Shown here in pieces: positions 1-8,846 of a stretch of DNA of 64,000 bases. The notes beneath the pieces are model-generated. The model searched no databases. It worked only from the letters and a program-made list of their open reading frames with translations, and was not told where the DNA came from. Position 1 is the stretch's first letter. The number at the start of each line of letters is the position of its first letter. Source of the DNA: Microseira sp041929235 (lineage in GTDB: Bacteria > Cyanobacteriota > Cyanobacteriia > Cyanobacteriales > Aerosakkonemataceae); contig NZ_JBHFNP010000041.1 in the NCBI RefSeq assembly GCF_041929235.1, positions 1-64,000 of the forward strand. Reading direction: 5' to 3'. A program made the translations under genes and the position numbers.

Positions 1-2
1 TA

Positions 3-407
3 AAGTCGCTGAGTTTCATAAGATACGCAGACGACTTTGTAGTCATACACGAAGATATAAACGTGGTGACTCAATGCCAAAAGATAATATCCGAATGGCT
101 CAAAGGAATGGGACTGGAATTAAAACCCAGTCAAACAAAAATAACCCACACCCTCAATGAGTATAACGGAAATGTAGGGTTCGATTTCCTGGGATGCCAT
201 ATTCAACAATATGGCTCAGGGAATTACCGCAGCGCCACCAATTCCTCAGGACAAATATTAGGATTTAACACAATCATCACCCCCAGCCAGGAAAAACAGA
301 GAATTCCCCCAAATAAAATGGCTGAAATAGTAGATAAAAACCTCACCAAACCCCTAGCATTATTAATAACTGATTTGCCCTCATTTATTAGGGTATGGTG
401 TAACTAA
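3..407 (+). pseudogene. Group II intron reverse transcriptase fragment
   Basis: The open frame enters from the window edge and reads through IRYADDFVVIH, the catalytic YADD motif of group II intron reverse transcriptases. It continues through a GLELKPSQTKITHT segment and a GFDFLGCHIQQYG segment, both typical of the RT/thumb part of these proteins. It stops near 405, right after a WCN motif that normally continues into the maturase X domain. A stop and frame change between about 395 and 440 separate it from the next fragment, so the protein is disrupted. Confidence 0.85.
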
Positions 408-439
408 TACTCAAAATTTTCAAGTATTTTTTTGATTCG

Positions 440-934
440 ATGGATTTTCTGTTATACCAAAAGCGCCTTGCTTGGGCAAGGCGTAGAAACATACAATCCA
501 ATCAACACCAAATATCAAATAAATACTGGCACACAGTTGGAAATGATAAATGGTGTTTTAGTACCAACGAAGGGCTAACACTTGAAAAACATTCAAAAAC
601 CTCAATAAAGGTTTTCACCAAAGTTCAAGGAACAAGAAGCCCTGACGATGGAGATTGGATATACTCGAGTACACCCATGGGAAGAAGCCCAGAAGTCTCT
701 GCAAAACTAGCAACCCTACTCAAGAGACAACAGGGGAAATGCAATCACTGCGGACTATCATTCAAACCGGGGGACTTGATAGAAATTGACCATATTGAAC
801 CATTATCTAAAGGAGGAAAAAACGTATATGCCAAGCTTAAAGCCCTCCACAGACATTGCCATGACACAAAGACAGCCACTGATGGAAGTCTTGGTACTCA
901 TGACATAGAGCCATTTGATTCAGGCGCAGGATGA
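440..934 (+). pseudogene. Group II intron maturase and HNH endonuclease fragment
   Basis: This is the C-terminal part of the same intron protein in a shifted frame. It begins in the maturase X domain (LLYQKRLAWARRRN, then KYWHTVGNDKWCF). It ends with an HNH nuclease domain: CNHCG, then EIDHIEPLSKGG, then LHRHCHD. The metal-binding cysteines and the histidine of the HNH fold are all present. The coding end runs into the intron's domain V RNA, as is usual. Separation from the RT half makes it a pseudogene part, although the HNH region alone remains open. Confidence 0.85.
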
Positions 935-993
935 AGCGAAAGTTTCACGTCCGGTTTTGAAGCAGCCGGTAGAAAGGCGACTTTCTACTCGAC
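907..993 (+). other. Group II intron domain V/VI region
   Basis: A GAGCC start, a GCGAAAGT core and an ACGTCCGGTT closing arm (about 907-958) match the domain V pattern of bacterial introns. A second stem-like segment up to about 993 would be domain VI with the branch-point A. The assignment rests on sequence pattern only. Confidence 0.65.
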
Positions 994-1328
994 TCCACCA
1001 AGATCGCGATTAAGGTCAACCCCAAACATTCGGTGCACCTTTTGCAGAAACTGCGGTCATATAGACTGTACTAATCGCGAAGGTGAAAAATTCATCTGTT
1101 CTGCCTGTGGATTTTTTGCACATGCTGATATTACGGCAAGCTAAAACTATTCGAGATAGAGCGTTAGAAATGGTACGTGTGGACTGGGCGAAACCTGCGG
1201 ATAAAACCGCTAAACGCCCAAAAAACTGTAAGGAGAAGAGCCACTGCGGTCTTGGGGAAACCCCAAGTGGAGCAACTGGCGTATCACCACGCCCTTGTGG
1301 CAAGAGTGGTGAGTTTGGAGAACCCTAG
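994..1328 (+). pseudogene. TnpB C-terminal remnant (IS200/IS605 type)
   Basis: Combining two frames recovers the TnpB zinc ribbon: KVNPKHS in one frame, then CRNCGHIDCTNR and CSACGFFAHADI in another. These correspond to the paired CxxC knuckles and the last RuvC motif of IS200/IS605 TnpB. A stop follows near 1141 and a degraded tail continues to about 1328. At least one frameshift splits the domain, so it is dead. It is the 3' flank of the group II intron, which suggests the intron inserted into this transposon gene. Confidence 0.7.
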
Positions 1329-1418
1329 CAATAGGGATATTAAGATTGAAAGATCTTCAGAATCTCCACCCATGGACTGCCGGATAGTGTCAAAATGGTT
1401 TGCTCTCGCTAACCCTAA

Positions 1419-1735
1419 TCAGTCTTCCCCTTGCCTTCTAACTGAGTTTAGGCTTTCAGTCTTTGGGCTAACCCCGTTCTCGTCCAAATGAGTAATCAAG
1501 CTGCGTCGGGTTGAATCAGTGCTGATGCCTTTAGACTCGTAGCCGACTTTCTCCAAAGCTGTCCGCAGAAAGGCGTCTGCTGTTTTGAACGAAACATGAT
1601 GGTTTTTGCGACCGCAGCGATTGCTGGGAAACAACAATTCGCTTGCCGGTAATTTGTAAGTTTTGAGCCTTTCTTCCAAGGTTGGATGGATTGGGACTTG
1701 CCGCGTTTGACGGTATCCATTAGTATCCGCCTTTC
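1419..1735 (-). pseudogene. Tyrosine recombinase/integrase C-terminal fragment
   Basis: The minus-strand frame contains RQVPIHPTLEERLKTY, a SFKTADAFLRTALEKVG segment and STRRSLITHLDENGV. This is the order found in the catalytic half of XerC/D-type integrases, with the R-x-x-x-x-T-H-L box. The histidine usually before STRR is aspartate here, and the sequence degrades before the catalytic tyrosine. The N-terminal half is missing: upstream sequence is instead group II intron ORF, joined at about 1735. It is a remnant. Confidence 0.7.
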
Positions 1736-2128
1736 GGGTTTTGGTATTCCTAATGGTCTTCTTTTCCCGTTTGATTTGGGAATGTAGATCCTTTTGGTTG
1801 GTTTTGCCTGCCAAAATTGATCGGTTTTCATGTCTCTGACCAGTCTGACTCTGTCTTGGGGATTTAGGACGGTTTGGTTATCTACTCCCGCCGTTTTCCT
1901 GCCTCGATTTTCTGATGTGACTCGTCCCACAGATAGCAACAGGTTGGAGTAACTGCGTAACATCAATTTCATCAGGCTTCTGACCCGATTCCATTGATGT
2001 GCCTGGGTTGCACGATAGATTCTTTTTCTTAGGTTTCTCACCCGCTTCTTGATGGTTTTCCAGTCGATGGTTGACCAATCTTGGAGAGGTTCCTTCGTTC
2101 CGATGTCATTGCTGACCCTATCTTTCAC
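1736..2128 (-). pseudogene. Group II intron protein, N-terminal fragment
   Basis: The frame starts with MKDRVSND and runs through WSTIDWKTIKKRVRNLRKRI, RKTAGVDNQ and PKSNGKRRPLGIPK. These are the RT0/RT1 region signatures of group II intron reverse transcriptases. Similarity stops right after GIPK (about residue 131). The rest of the open frame is an out-of-frame reading of integrase DNA. The protein lacks the catalytic YADD and all later domains, so it is non-functional. Confidence 0.8.
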
Positions 2129-2710
2129 TAAGGTTCGATTCCTTTACGCCGATTATCGTTGAGAACCCGCCAGAAGTCTGCCATCTTTCGATGTGGAGCA
2201 AATCTTGAACCCCTATCTCTCCCATTACCAAGAGAGTTCGCTTTTTCTGGCATCCTTTACCCTCTGGATGATTAGGCATTCCTTGCGGTTTGCTTACTCT
2301 AGTTATCGACATGGACTAGAGAATCCATAGGGCTTACCTTGTTTCACACATTTGATGATTAACTGTTTTGGGTTTCAACTTTATCCCCGTAGGAGCTTTG
2401 CCCCTTCGTTGTAGACCGAATCACTTCTACAACCTTCCTACTTACCTTTTGGTCAAGGTGTATCAGCCTGATTTCACCTTCTCCGCTTAACGGAACTTAT
2501 GTTGATTCACTTGCGTTAACCCTGACAGTTCTCCTCTTGCCTTCTTACCAATTGAGGCTATTCGTATTCCGGCTTTCCTACCTTGCATTCCATCAGTTTC
2601 ATTACTTACTCTTGATCTAGGTAGGGTCATTGACCCCTTTACGTGAGCACAAGGCGAAGGGTTGCCCTGGAAGGTATACTTCAATCAAATATGCAACTTT
2701 CACGTCGCAC
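1736..2710 (-). mobile_element. Group II intron, 5' part (truncated)
   Basis: The minus strand begins at 2710 with GTGCGAC, the canonical 5' end of many group II introns. About 580 bases of non-coding sequence (domain I region) follow before the start of an intron protein at 2128. The intron breaks off at about 1735, where the reading changes abruptly to integrase sequence. It is a second, separate intron, opposite in orientation to the one at the left edge. Confidence 0.7.
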
Positions 2711-3195
2711 AATTCTGTATTGGTAGTTGAGTTTCATTCGTGTGTGCTATACAAAACTTGGCTAAACTTATCTAAAGTTCACCATTCAACTAGAAGTAAT
2801 TTCTAGAGGGTCTGCTTAGAGCTTCCACCAAGGGAGTCGGATCCTTCTTGTCCACTAGGAGATTCGGGTTTTTCCCACCCTATTTTTTCTAGCCAATATA
2901 ACAATTGTTTTTCCAGCTTTTAGCCATTCTTCAACCATTATTTTCAGCCAATTTAACGAATCGTGGTAAAACGATCGACCTTTTTATAGGCTGGCTAGTT
3001 TTGCAGCGCAGCTACTGGTTTACAAACCAGAAGATTTTCAGCCTTGGTTTTCGGCAAAATGCTAAATTTAGCATAAAATTACACCAACGTCAATATTAAT
3101 TATCGCCATAAATAATTATGAGTAACTTTAGTAAAGTATTTGGCTATTTAGTCAAGCTCCTCGCTATCGACCAAGGGTGAGTGTTGATGCTACTC
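2711..3195. other. Gap with degraded coding remnants
   Basis: No intact gene is visible. On the minus strand a short open stretch near 2960-2850 reads SFYHDSLNWLKIMVEEWL then KAGKTIVI, loosely like the C-terminal part of DUF72 proteins. A downstream stretch reads WEKPESPSGQEGS, like the tails of cyanobacterial TnpB proteins. Both are too short to call. This is the 5' exon side of the minus-strand intron. Confidence 0.35.
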
Positions 3196-3223
3196 TTGTA
3201 GTGCATATAGCCATACACTACAA
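3196..3223 (+). promoter_or_regulatory. Palindrome before the RHH gene, candidate operator
   Basis: TTGTAGTG at 3196-3203 and CACTACAA at 3216-3223 form a perfect 8-bp inverted repeat with a 12-bp spacer. It ends two bases before the start codon of a ribbon-helix-helix gene. Such proteins commonly bind palindromes over their own start, so autoregulation is inferred. Confidence 0.45.
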
Positions 3224-3225
3224 CA

Positions 3226-3360
3226 ATGACTAGCAAAGAAACTATTCAAATCCTTCTTGCAAAAGCAGAAAAAGATCGATTAGATTTCTATTGTCAAAAA
3301 AATGGTAGGTCAATCACGGATGTCTTACGAGAATTTATTCGTTCATTGCCTGAGAGTTAG
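3226..3360 (+). CDS. Small ribbon-helix-helix (CopG-like) protein
   Basis: This 44-residue protein begins MTSKETIQILLAKAEKDRL and ends with GRSITDVLREFIRSLPES. A short N-terminal strand followed by two helices, with a G-R-S/T-x-x-x-V-L-R-E-F-I pattern, is typical of CopG/Arc-type DNA-binding proteins, which act as dimers. Such proteins are often antitoxin or transposon repressors. No toxin partner is adjacent: next comes a hairpin and then a tnpB remnant. It is the only intact gene in the mobile-element debris at the left of the window. The palindrome just upstream may be its operator. Confidence 0.6.
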   Translation: MTSKETIQILLAKAEKDRLDFYCQKNGRSITDVLREFIRSLPES

Positions 3361-3367
3361 TAAATCG

Positions 3368-3415
3368 CAGTGCTGATATCTTCCCCTTGTCGAACATAGT
3401 TCAGATATCGCACTG
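3368..3415. repeat. Inverted repeat between RHH gene and tnpB remnant
   Basis: CAGTGCTGATATCT at 3368-3381 pairs with AGATATCGCACTG at 3403-3415, 13 pairs with one bulged base and a 21-base loop. It could be a transposon-end hairpin or a terminator for the RHH gene. Confidence 0.45.
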
Positions 3416-3502
3416 GGATTTACGCGCCATTCATCTCATCGCTTCCCCAAAGCGGTAAGCGAGAGGCTGCTGTCTTATCCAGCTAAAATACCAACATGTC
3501 CT

Positions 3503-3727
3503 GTGTGCTTCTACACTGCAACGCGAGACGTTGCAGCAGCACAAGTCATAAGAAATTGTGGGGTTTCTCGGCTAGGGCATAGCCTGGAAGTAAAAGAAAT
3601 TGCCTGTGGACTGGATGCGACTCTTACTAGCGGTAACGTTAGTCGATCTGGCACGGGAAGAAGCAGGAAATCTCACAAGCGATTGTTACAATCCCCAGCT
3701 TCAAAGCACGACGAAAGGAGCGCTTAA
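3503..3727 (+). pseudogene. TnpB C-terminal tail remnant
   Basis: The frame reads TRDVAAAQVIRNCGVSRLGH, matching the stretch right after the last RuvC aspartate in cyanobacterial TnpB (pattern RDVxAAxxIxxxG). A serine/arginine-rich tail follows (SRSGTGRSRKSHKR), as is usual for that family. Everything upstream, including the first two RuvC motifs, is missing, so this is only a 3' end. It lies 13 bases from the stop of the convergent purM gene. Confidence 0.6.
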
Positions 3728-3740
3728 GGTGGGGAGCGTG

Positions 3741-4769
3741 TCAATCTGGGATTCCCAGCAGACCACCTTCGCCAGCGATCGCTTCACCGATAGCGTAGGC
3801 AGCAATGTCTTGCGATTCAAAGTAGCTGATGGTCTGCTCAGCTTGATCTGGCGGCACTAGCAGTACAAATCCAATTCCCATGTTGAAAGTCTCAAACATG
3901 GCTTTTGGAGAAACCTCACCAGCAGCAGCTATCCACTGAAAAATCGGTGGAACGGGCCATCTACTCGTATCAATTCGTACATATTGCCCTTTACCTAGAC
4001 AGCGGGGCAGGTTTTCTGGCAACCCTCCACCCGTGATGTGAGCCATGCCACGAATCTCAACACCGGCAGAACGAGCAGCTAGAACTGGTTTTACGTAAAT
4101 CCGCGTAGGTGTGAGCAAAACTTCGCCTAAATTTTTACCTGCCAGTTGTTCTGGAGAATCGCTCCAGTTAAAATTGCCGGTTTCGACAATTTTCCGTACC
4201 AAACTGAAACCATTGCTGTGAACGCCAGAAGAAGCCAAACCAATGGCAATATCGCCAACTTGGACTTGCGAACCATCCAACATCTGGCTTTTTTCCACAA
4301 TTCCGACGCAAAATCCTGCCAGGTCATAAACTCCAGGCGGATAAAATCCGGGCATTTCTGCGGTTTCTCCTCCTAGCAAGGCGCACCCAGAAAGCTCGCA
4401 CCCGGCGGAAATACCAGCAACCACTTGAGTTAGCTGGTCTTGATTGAGCTTCCCGGTGGCTAAATAATCCAGAAAAAATAGCGGTTCTGCCCCAGAGGTG
4501 AGGACATCGTTGACACACATGGCGACCAAGTCAATGCCAACCGTATCGTGTTGGTTGAGTTCACAAGCCAGTTTTAGTTTCGTCCCTACACCATCCGTCC
4601 CTGAAACTAAAACGGGTTCGCTGTAGCCGCTTGGCAAATGGAAGCAACCGCTAAAGCCACCTAAACCACCAATAACTTCTGGTCGATAGGTACGATGCAC
4701 CAGGTTGCGGATTTTATCCACAAAGGCACGGCCTGCCTCTACATCAACCCCTGCTTCTCGATAATCCAT
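3741..4769 (-). CDS. purM: Phosphoribosylformylglycinamidine cyclo-ligase (AIR synthetase)
   Basis: PurM catalyses the ATP-dependent ring closure of formylglycinamidine ribonucleotide to aminoimidazole ribonucleotide, step five of purine synthesis in the cytosol. The 342-residue length is standard. The N-terminus MDYREAGVDVEAG matches the family start. DGVGTKLKLA (about residues 59-68), GGETAEMPGFY, HSNGFSLVR and the late HITGGGLPENLPR motif are all PurM signatures of the ATP- and substrate-binding sites. The gene stands alone, flanked by mobile-element debris on its 3' side and by a repeat-rich gap upstream. Confidence 0.97.
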   Translation of the reverse strand: MDYREAGVDVEAGRAFVDKIRNLVHRTYRPEVIGGLGGFSGCFHLPSGYSEPVLVSGTDGVGTKLKLACELNQHDTVGIDLVAMCVNDVLTSGAEPLFFLDYLATGKLNQDQLTQVVAGISAGCELSGCALLGGETAEMPGFYPPGVYDLAGFCVGIVEKSQMLDGSQVQVGDIAIGLASSGVHSNGFSLVRKIVETGNFNWSDSPEQLAGKNLGEVLLTPTRIYVKPVLAARSAGVEIRGMAHITGGGLPENLPRCLGKGQYVRIDTSRWPVPPIFQWIAAAGEVSPKAMFETFNMGIGFVLLVPPDQAEQTISYFESQDIAAYAIGEAIAGEGGLLGIPD

Positions 4770-5473
4770 GAGCCAAACAACCTGGGAATGCGATTGCCAT
4801 CAGGGGGTATTTTACTAGGGATTGGGCATGAGAAACTGTCGGCATTGGGTTTTTGGCCAGGAAAAGCACCCAAGGCCACCTCCCCACCAGCACAGACTTT
4901 TGGCTGTTCCGTCGTACCCACAAATCGGAGCCAGTTAATCACCCAAGTTGCTGGTTATAAGTTGTGACAGCGGTAATGGGTAATTGGTAATTGGTAATTG
5001 GATTACAGCGGCTTGCAAGCGAGTGCGGTACAGCCTTTTGGCTTGGTGTGCCAGCACCCTTAATGCTGCTTGCTCGCGTTGGTGTACCTCATACGGTTGC
5101 AATCCGCTTTAACAGGCTTTTGCCTTCTTGACAATGACCCATTACCCATTACCCATTACCAGCACCGCTCGATGTAACTAGCAACTTACGTTACTATAAA
5201 GATTTGTTAAAATTTGCTTACCTAATTTATGGGGCTGCAAAACCCGAAAATCCGGGTCGTATGGGGCTTTTGAGCAAAATTTCAATTTTAAACTTTTGAT
5301 AAAGTTACGGGTCGATTGCGGATAACACCGATCCCCAAACTAAAAACTTCGTGGTAGGCTGTTGCAGTTTAACAATCCGCAACAAACGCGGAACGAGTAT
5401 GAGTTAGCGGGTCAAGTAGATTGCGATTAAAGCTGCCGCTGCTCAGGTATCAACGTCGATTTACGACTGACTT
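4770..5473. other. Repeat-rich gap and possible rlpA leader
   Basis: No gene is seen. The first two thirds hold a MITE-like element (about 4936-5194). From about 5199 to 5473 there is a leader-like stretch with a small ACCCG/CGGGT hairpin near 5240 and GC-rich segments before the RlpA-like gene. A structured 5' leader is possible, but I could not match it to a known riboswitch. Confidence 0.4.
4936..5194. repeat. MITE-like element, copy A
   Basis: The left end contains CAAGTTGCTGGTTAT (4944-4958) and the right end GTAACTAGCAACTTACGTTAC (5174-5194), its near inverted copy. Inside lie heptad repeats: GGTAATT units near 4978-5001 and CCCATTA units near 5140-5160, facing each other. The same terminal sequence occurs in three further elements in this window. 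Confidence 0.55.
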
Positions 5474-6697
5474 ATGAATCAAAGACTTTGGAATGGCCTC
5501 ACTGCCGTCTTGCTAACGACTGCACTCAGCACGACATCATCTTGTCAGGCACAGCAAACCAAGGCAGTTGCAGAAGAACCGGAGGCAAGCTATTCGGCAG
5601 TTGGTAGTAGAGACTCGAATCCCTCATTACCAAGCCAAACAGGACAGAAGTCCTTGCCCGCTGGTAGTGGTGGCTCAAGTCCCTCAACGCCAAACCAAAC
5701 AGGAGAAACGGCCTTACCACAAACGCACATCCAACCAGTTGAAGCAGTAAAAGTAGGGGAGTATCAGTCCAACCCTGCCACCCCAGGCGCTGCTGAAACG
5801 ATCGCCAAGATTGAAACTCACGAGATCGAAGGGCGAAAGGCGGCAACGCTTTATGTGAGAAATATCCCAGTTCTGACCTTTGTTGAGTCTGCTCCCGTCA
5901 CCCCTGGCGGGCAGGAAGCTCGTCCGGATATCAAAGTCGGGCAGGTGGAACAGGGCAGCAATAGCAATCCTCAAGGGCAGATGGCAAGCGAGGCAAGCCA
6001 ATCCCCAGCCGACCCAGTTTGGCGGGCAATGTCGGTAGCAGCTCGCATCAACCAGTTGAGTCGAGATAATGTCAATGCCAACACGATTACAGTTAGATGG
6101 AATGGCGAGCAAAATGCTACTGCTTCCAAGCCAACACCTGGCAATGGCAGACCGATGCGCGATCGCTACATCATCCAAGCTGATGGACAGGATATAGTCC
6201 AAATCGATGCTGAAACCAGGCTGCCAGATACCACCCGTAACCTAGCCCAAGATGCACTCCAAGCCACCAATCGACTCCGGCGACTGCTGGGTGGCGCTCC
6301 ACCCGTCAGGGAAATAGCCGGTATCCCTGCACCCCCTCGTCCACCACAACAAGTTTCCCTAGTCACAGTACTATCCCGCTTTAGGGGTTGGGCTTCCTGG
6401 TATGGACCGGGTTTTCACGGCAATCGCAGCGCCAGCGGCGAACGATACAACCAAAATGCTTTGACTGCCGCCCATCGCAGCTTGCCCTTTGGCACGCGGG
6501 TGCGAGTCACCAATCTAAACACCGGCGTTTCCGTGATTGTACGGATAAACGACCGAGGGCCATTCATTCGCGGTCGGATTATCGACCTTTCCGCAGCCGC
6601 TGCCAGAACGATCGGCATGATGGGAAGCGGAGTGGCTCCCGTCACCATAGAAGTTCTTGGCCCGCCGCCAACCGTAACCATCGAAGATCCGTCTTAG
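5474..6697 (+). CDS. RlpA-like septal ring lytic transglycosylase
   Basis: RlpA proteins are secreted or outer-membrane enzymes that cleave naked glycan strands of peptidoglycan. The 407-residue product starts with a hydrophobic leader ending in a lipobox-like TTSSC. A long low-complexity Ser/Pro/Gly/Gln-rich region follows. The C-terminal 100 residues are the double-psi beta-barrel: GWASWYGPGFHGNRSASGE, LTAAHRSLPFGTRVRV, then VRINDRGPFIRGRIIDLS, the RlpA hallmark with the catalytic-site aspartate in the NDRGPF turn. There is no SPOR domain. The middle segment (about residues 120-290) has no clear family. The start gives a proper leader, although the ribosome site is weak. Confidence 0.85.
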   Translation: MNQRLWNGLTAVLLTTALSTTSSCQAQQTKAVAEEPEASYSAVGSRDSNPSLPSQTGQKSLPAGSGGSSPSTPNQTGETALPQTHIQPVEAVKVGEYQSNPATPGAAETIAKIETHEIEGRKAATLYVRNIPVLTFVESAPVTPGGQEARPDIKVGQVEQGSNSNPQGQMASEASQSPADPVWRAMSVAARINQLSRDNVNANTITVRWNGEQNATASKPTPGNGRPMRDRYIIQADGQDIVQIDAETRLPDTTRNLAQDALQATNRLRRLLGGAPPVREIAGIPAPPRPPQQVSLVTVLSRFRGWASWYGPGFHGNRSASGERYNQNALTAAHRSLPFGTRVRVTNLNTGVSVIVRINDRGPFIRGRIIDLSAAAARTIGMMGSGVAPVTIEVLGPPPTVTIEDPS

Positions 6698-6896
6698 GTT
6701 CGCTATCAACTACCTCAAGCAAGGCGTATGCGGGAGTCATATGCGATCGCACCCTTTGAGTATTGTGGGAGCAATGGCAGCGATCGCAGTGCATAAGTTA
6801 ATTCGGGTGGCACCCATTTAAGGTTAGAAGTTGAATTTAACAATTTTGCTAAAGTTCAACCCCAACCAAAAATTTGCCACAAGGAGATTTGTAACT

Positions 6897-7145
6897 ATGG
6901 CTGGTCCGTTTCGACTTGCACCAGATGAAGTACAAGGTGGAATACCAACTTGGGCTTTCGGGAAAGAGACTAAAGTTATCGTTGACTGCAATGTTGACGG
7001 TAATTTTGAGATGAGGGCAGGAGTTTCGCCTTCGGAAACTACTAGCCTTAGAACAGGACGAAATGAATTTTTCCGAAATTTTGCAGGTGTGCTTTTAGCC
7101 GTTAAAAACTTGACAAGTCAAGATATCACGGTGACTACAGAATAG
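6897..7145 (+). CDS. Small conserved-looking protein of unknown function
   Basis: This 82-residue protein begins MAGPFRLAPDEVQGGIPTW. The start at 6897 is chosen because AAGGAGA lies 8-13 bases upstream. A longer reading from 6831 has no such site. The sequence alternates short hydrophobic strands with polar turns (TKVIVDCNVDG, LLAVKNLTSQDITVTTE), suggesting a small all-beta fold. There is no signal peptide or membrane segment. I do not recognise the family. It lies between the RlpA-like gene and panC-cmk, with spacing that allows its own promoter. Confidence 0.6.
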   Translation: MAGPFRLAPDEVQGGIPTWAFGKETKVIVDCNVDGNFEMRAGVSPSETTSLRTGRNEFFRNFAGVLLAVKNLTSQDITVTTE

Positions 7146-7256
7146 TAATGCCAAAAGCACAACACCTGTGAGGCTGGAAATCCCCACTTTACCGCTTGCG
7201 GTTAGTGGGGCAGGATGTCAATATGGGTCGAGTTGGTCGAACCCTGGAGTATAGCC

Positions 7257-8846
7257 GTGCGTCTGTTTACGACGGTTGCCGGATTGCGCTGCTACTTGCG
7301 TCGATGCCGGTTTGGACAATCAACTCAGGATGTGGAAATCGGCTTGGTTCCCACAATGGGAGCTTTGCATATAGGCCATTTAAGCCTGATTGAAAGAGCT
7401 AGGCAAGAGAATAACGTTGTGATTGTCAGTATCTTTGTCAATCCGTTGCAATTTGGACCAAATGAGGATTTCCAGCAATATCCCCGTAAATTAGAGCAGG
7501 ATCGGCAACTTTGCCAACAAGCTGGAGTCGATGCCATTTTTGCCCCTGCTGCTGAGGAAGTTATTGTGAGTTATGGGAATGGGTCTAACTCACCACCTAT
7601 GACCCATGACGCATCACCTACAGCAGTTGTTCCCCCCGAATCAATCACCTCTGTTTTGTGCGGTCGATTTCGACCGGGGCATTTTCAGGGTGTTGCCACA
7701 ATTGTGACGAAGCTCTTGAATCTGGTACAACCTAATAGGGCGTACTTCGGTCAGAAGGATGCCCAGCAGCTGGCTATCATTCGGCGTTTGGTGGCAGATC
7801 TGAATATTCCAGTGGAAATAGTAGCCTGTCCCACGGTGCGGGAAGCATCCGGACTCGCCTTCAGTTCCCGAAATCAGTATTTGACCCCAGAACAAAAACA
7901 GCAGGCGGCGGTTTTATATCGCAGCTTGCAGCAAGCTGCGAAAGCGTTTAAAGCTGGGGAACAAGTCAGTGCCTCGCTCAAAATGGCAGTGGAGGCCGAG
8001 TTGGCAAGCGAACCAGCTATTAAACCAGAGTACGTTGAGTTGGTGCATCCTAATACTCTAATGCCTTTAAACAAAGTTGAGGAGGTCGGACTGTTGGCGA
8101 TCGCAGCAAGGTTGGGTGCTACTCGCCTGATTGATAATATTCTGTTGCAGAATCGCAAACCAATTGTGGCGATTGACGGCCCCGCTGGGGCAGGAAAATC
8201 TACCGTAGCAAAGGCAGTAGCAAAAGAATTAGGGCTGCTGTATCTCGATACGGGTGCAATGTATCGGGCGGTAACTTGGCTGGTGCTAAAATCGGGTATT
8301 TCGATTGAAGATGAACCTGCGATCGCAGAAATTACCAGTCAGTGCGATATTCAATTGGCTCAAAGCGATGAACCAAACGCGCCTATTCGCGTTTGGATTA
8401 ACGGCTTTGAAGTGACCCAGGTGATTCGCAGTCTGGAAGTAACTTCCCAAGTGTCGGCGATCGCAGCTTATAGCAGCGTCCGCCAACAGATGGTTAAAAA
8501 ACAGCAGCGCTGGGGAGAAAAAGGCGGTATTGTGATGGAAGGTCGCGATATTGGCACTAATGTTTTCCCTGATGCTGAACTTAAAATCTTTTTGACGGCT
8601 TCGGTTGGTGAACGTGCCAAACGGCGTCAGCAAGATCTAAAAGTGCAAGGCGAGAAACAGCTAAGTTTGGAACAGCTAGAACAAGCGCTTTCCGAACGCG
8701 ACTTCAAGGACAGCCACCGGGAAGTTGCACCTTTGCAAAAAGCAGCGGACGCCTTTGAGATTCAAACAGATAACCTTAGCATTGCCGAGGTTACCAATCG
8801 AATCATTACTCTCTACTGCGAAAAGGGACTCGATTCCCAAATGTAG
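7257..8846 (+). CDS. panC-cmk: Bifunctional pantothenate synthetase / cytidylate kinase
   Basis: Two enzymes are fused, as is common in cyanobacteria. The PanC part condenses pantoate with beta-alanine: GLVPTMGALHIGHLSLIERA, NPLQFGPNEDF, GRFRPGHFQGVATIV and YFGQKDAQQLAIIRR are its ATP/pantoate motifs. From about residue 300 the Cmk part phosphorylates CMP: P-loop DGPAGAGKST, LYLDTGAMYRAVT and the GRDIGTNVFPDA loop. The GTG at 7257 is preferred because VRLFTTVAGLRCYL is the family N-terminus and GGAG lies upstream. An ATG at 7215 is the alternative. A low-complexity insert (NGSNSPPMTHDASPT) sits in a PanC loop. Confidence 0.95.
   Translation: MRLFTTVAGLRCYLRRCRFGQSTQDVEIGLVPTMGALHIGHLSLIERARQENNVVIVSIFVNPLQFGPNEDFQQYPRKLEQDRQLCQQAGVDAIFAPAAEEVIVSYGNGSNSPPMTHDASPTAVVPPESITSVLCGRFRPGHFQGVATIVTKLLNLVQPNRAYFGQKDAQQLAIIRRLVADLNIPVEIVACPTVREASGLAFSSRNQYLTPEQKQQAAVLYRSLQQAAKAFKAGEQVSASLKMAVEAELASEPAIKPEYVELVHPNTLMPLNKVEEVGLLAIAARLGATRLIDNILLQNRKPIVAIDGPAGAGKSTVAKAVAKELGLLYLDTGAMYRAVTWLVLKSGISIEDEPAIAEITSQCDIQLAQSDEPNAPIRVWINGFEVTQVIRSLEVTSQVSAIAAYSSVRQQMVKKQQRWGEKGGIVMEGRDIGTNVFPDAELKIFLTASVGERAKRRQQDLKVQGEKQLSLEQLEQALSERDFKDSHREVAPLQKAADAFEIQTDNLSIAEVTNRIITLYCEKGLDSQM

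Larger units (their letters stand above)
1..993 (+). mobile_element. Group II intron, 3' part (cut by window edge)
   Basis: The segment holds the second half of a group II intron: the reverse transcriptase palm with its YADD box, a maturase/HNH region, and a domain V/VI-like RNA end before position 993. Downstream sequence resumes as a tnpB remnant, so the intron probably sits inside an old tnpB gene whose 5' part lies left of the window. The encoded protein is broken, so the copy can no longer move by itself. The exact 3' boundary is inferred to within a few bases. Confidence 0.8.

Noticed and set aside
2905..3099. 64-residue plus-strand open frame in the left-hand gap
   Set aside because: No ribosome site, no family resemblance, low-complexity aromatic composition; the opposite strand shows better remnants.
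5199..5473. c-di-AMP (ydaO-type) riboswitch before the RlpA-like gene, as known in some cyanobacteria
   Set aside because: The conserved GGGGGAACC and CCGTCAGCTAAC blocks are not found in order; only a small hairpin is visible.
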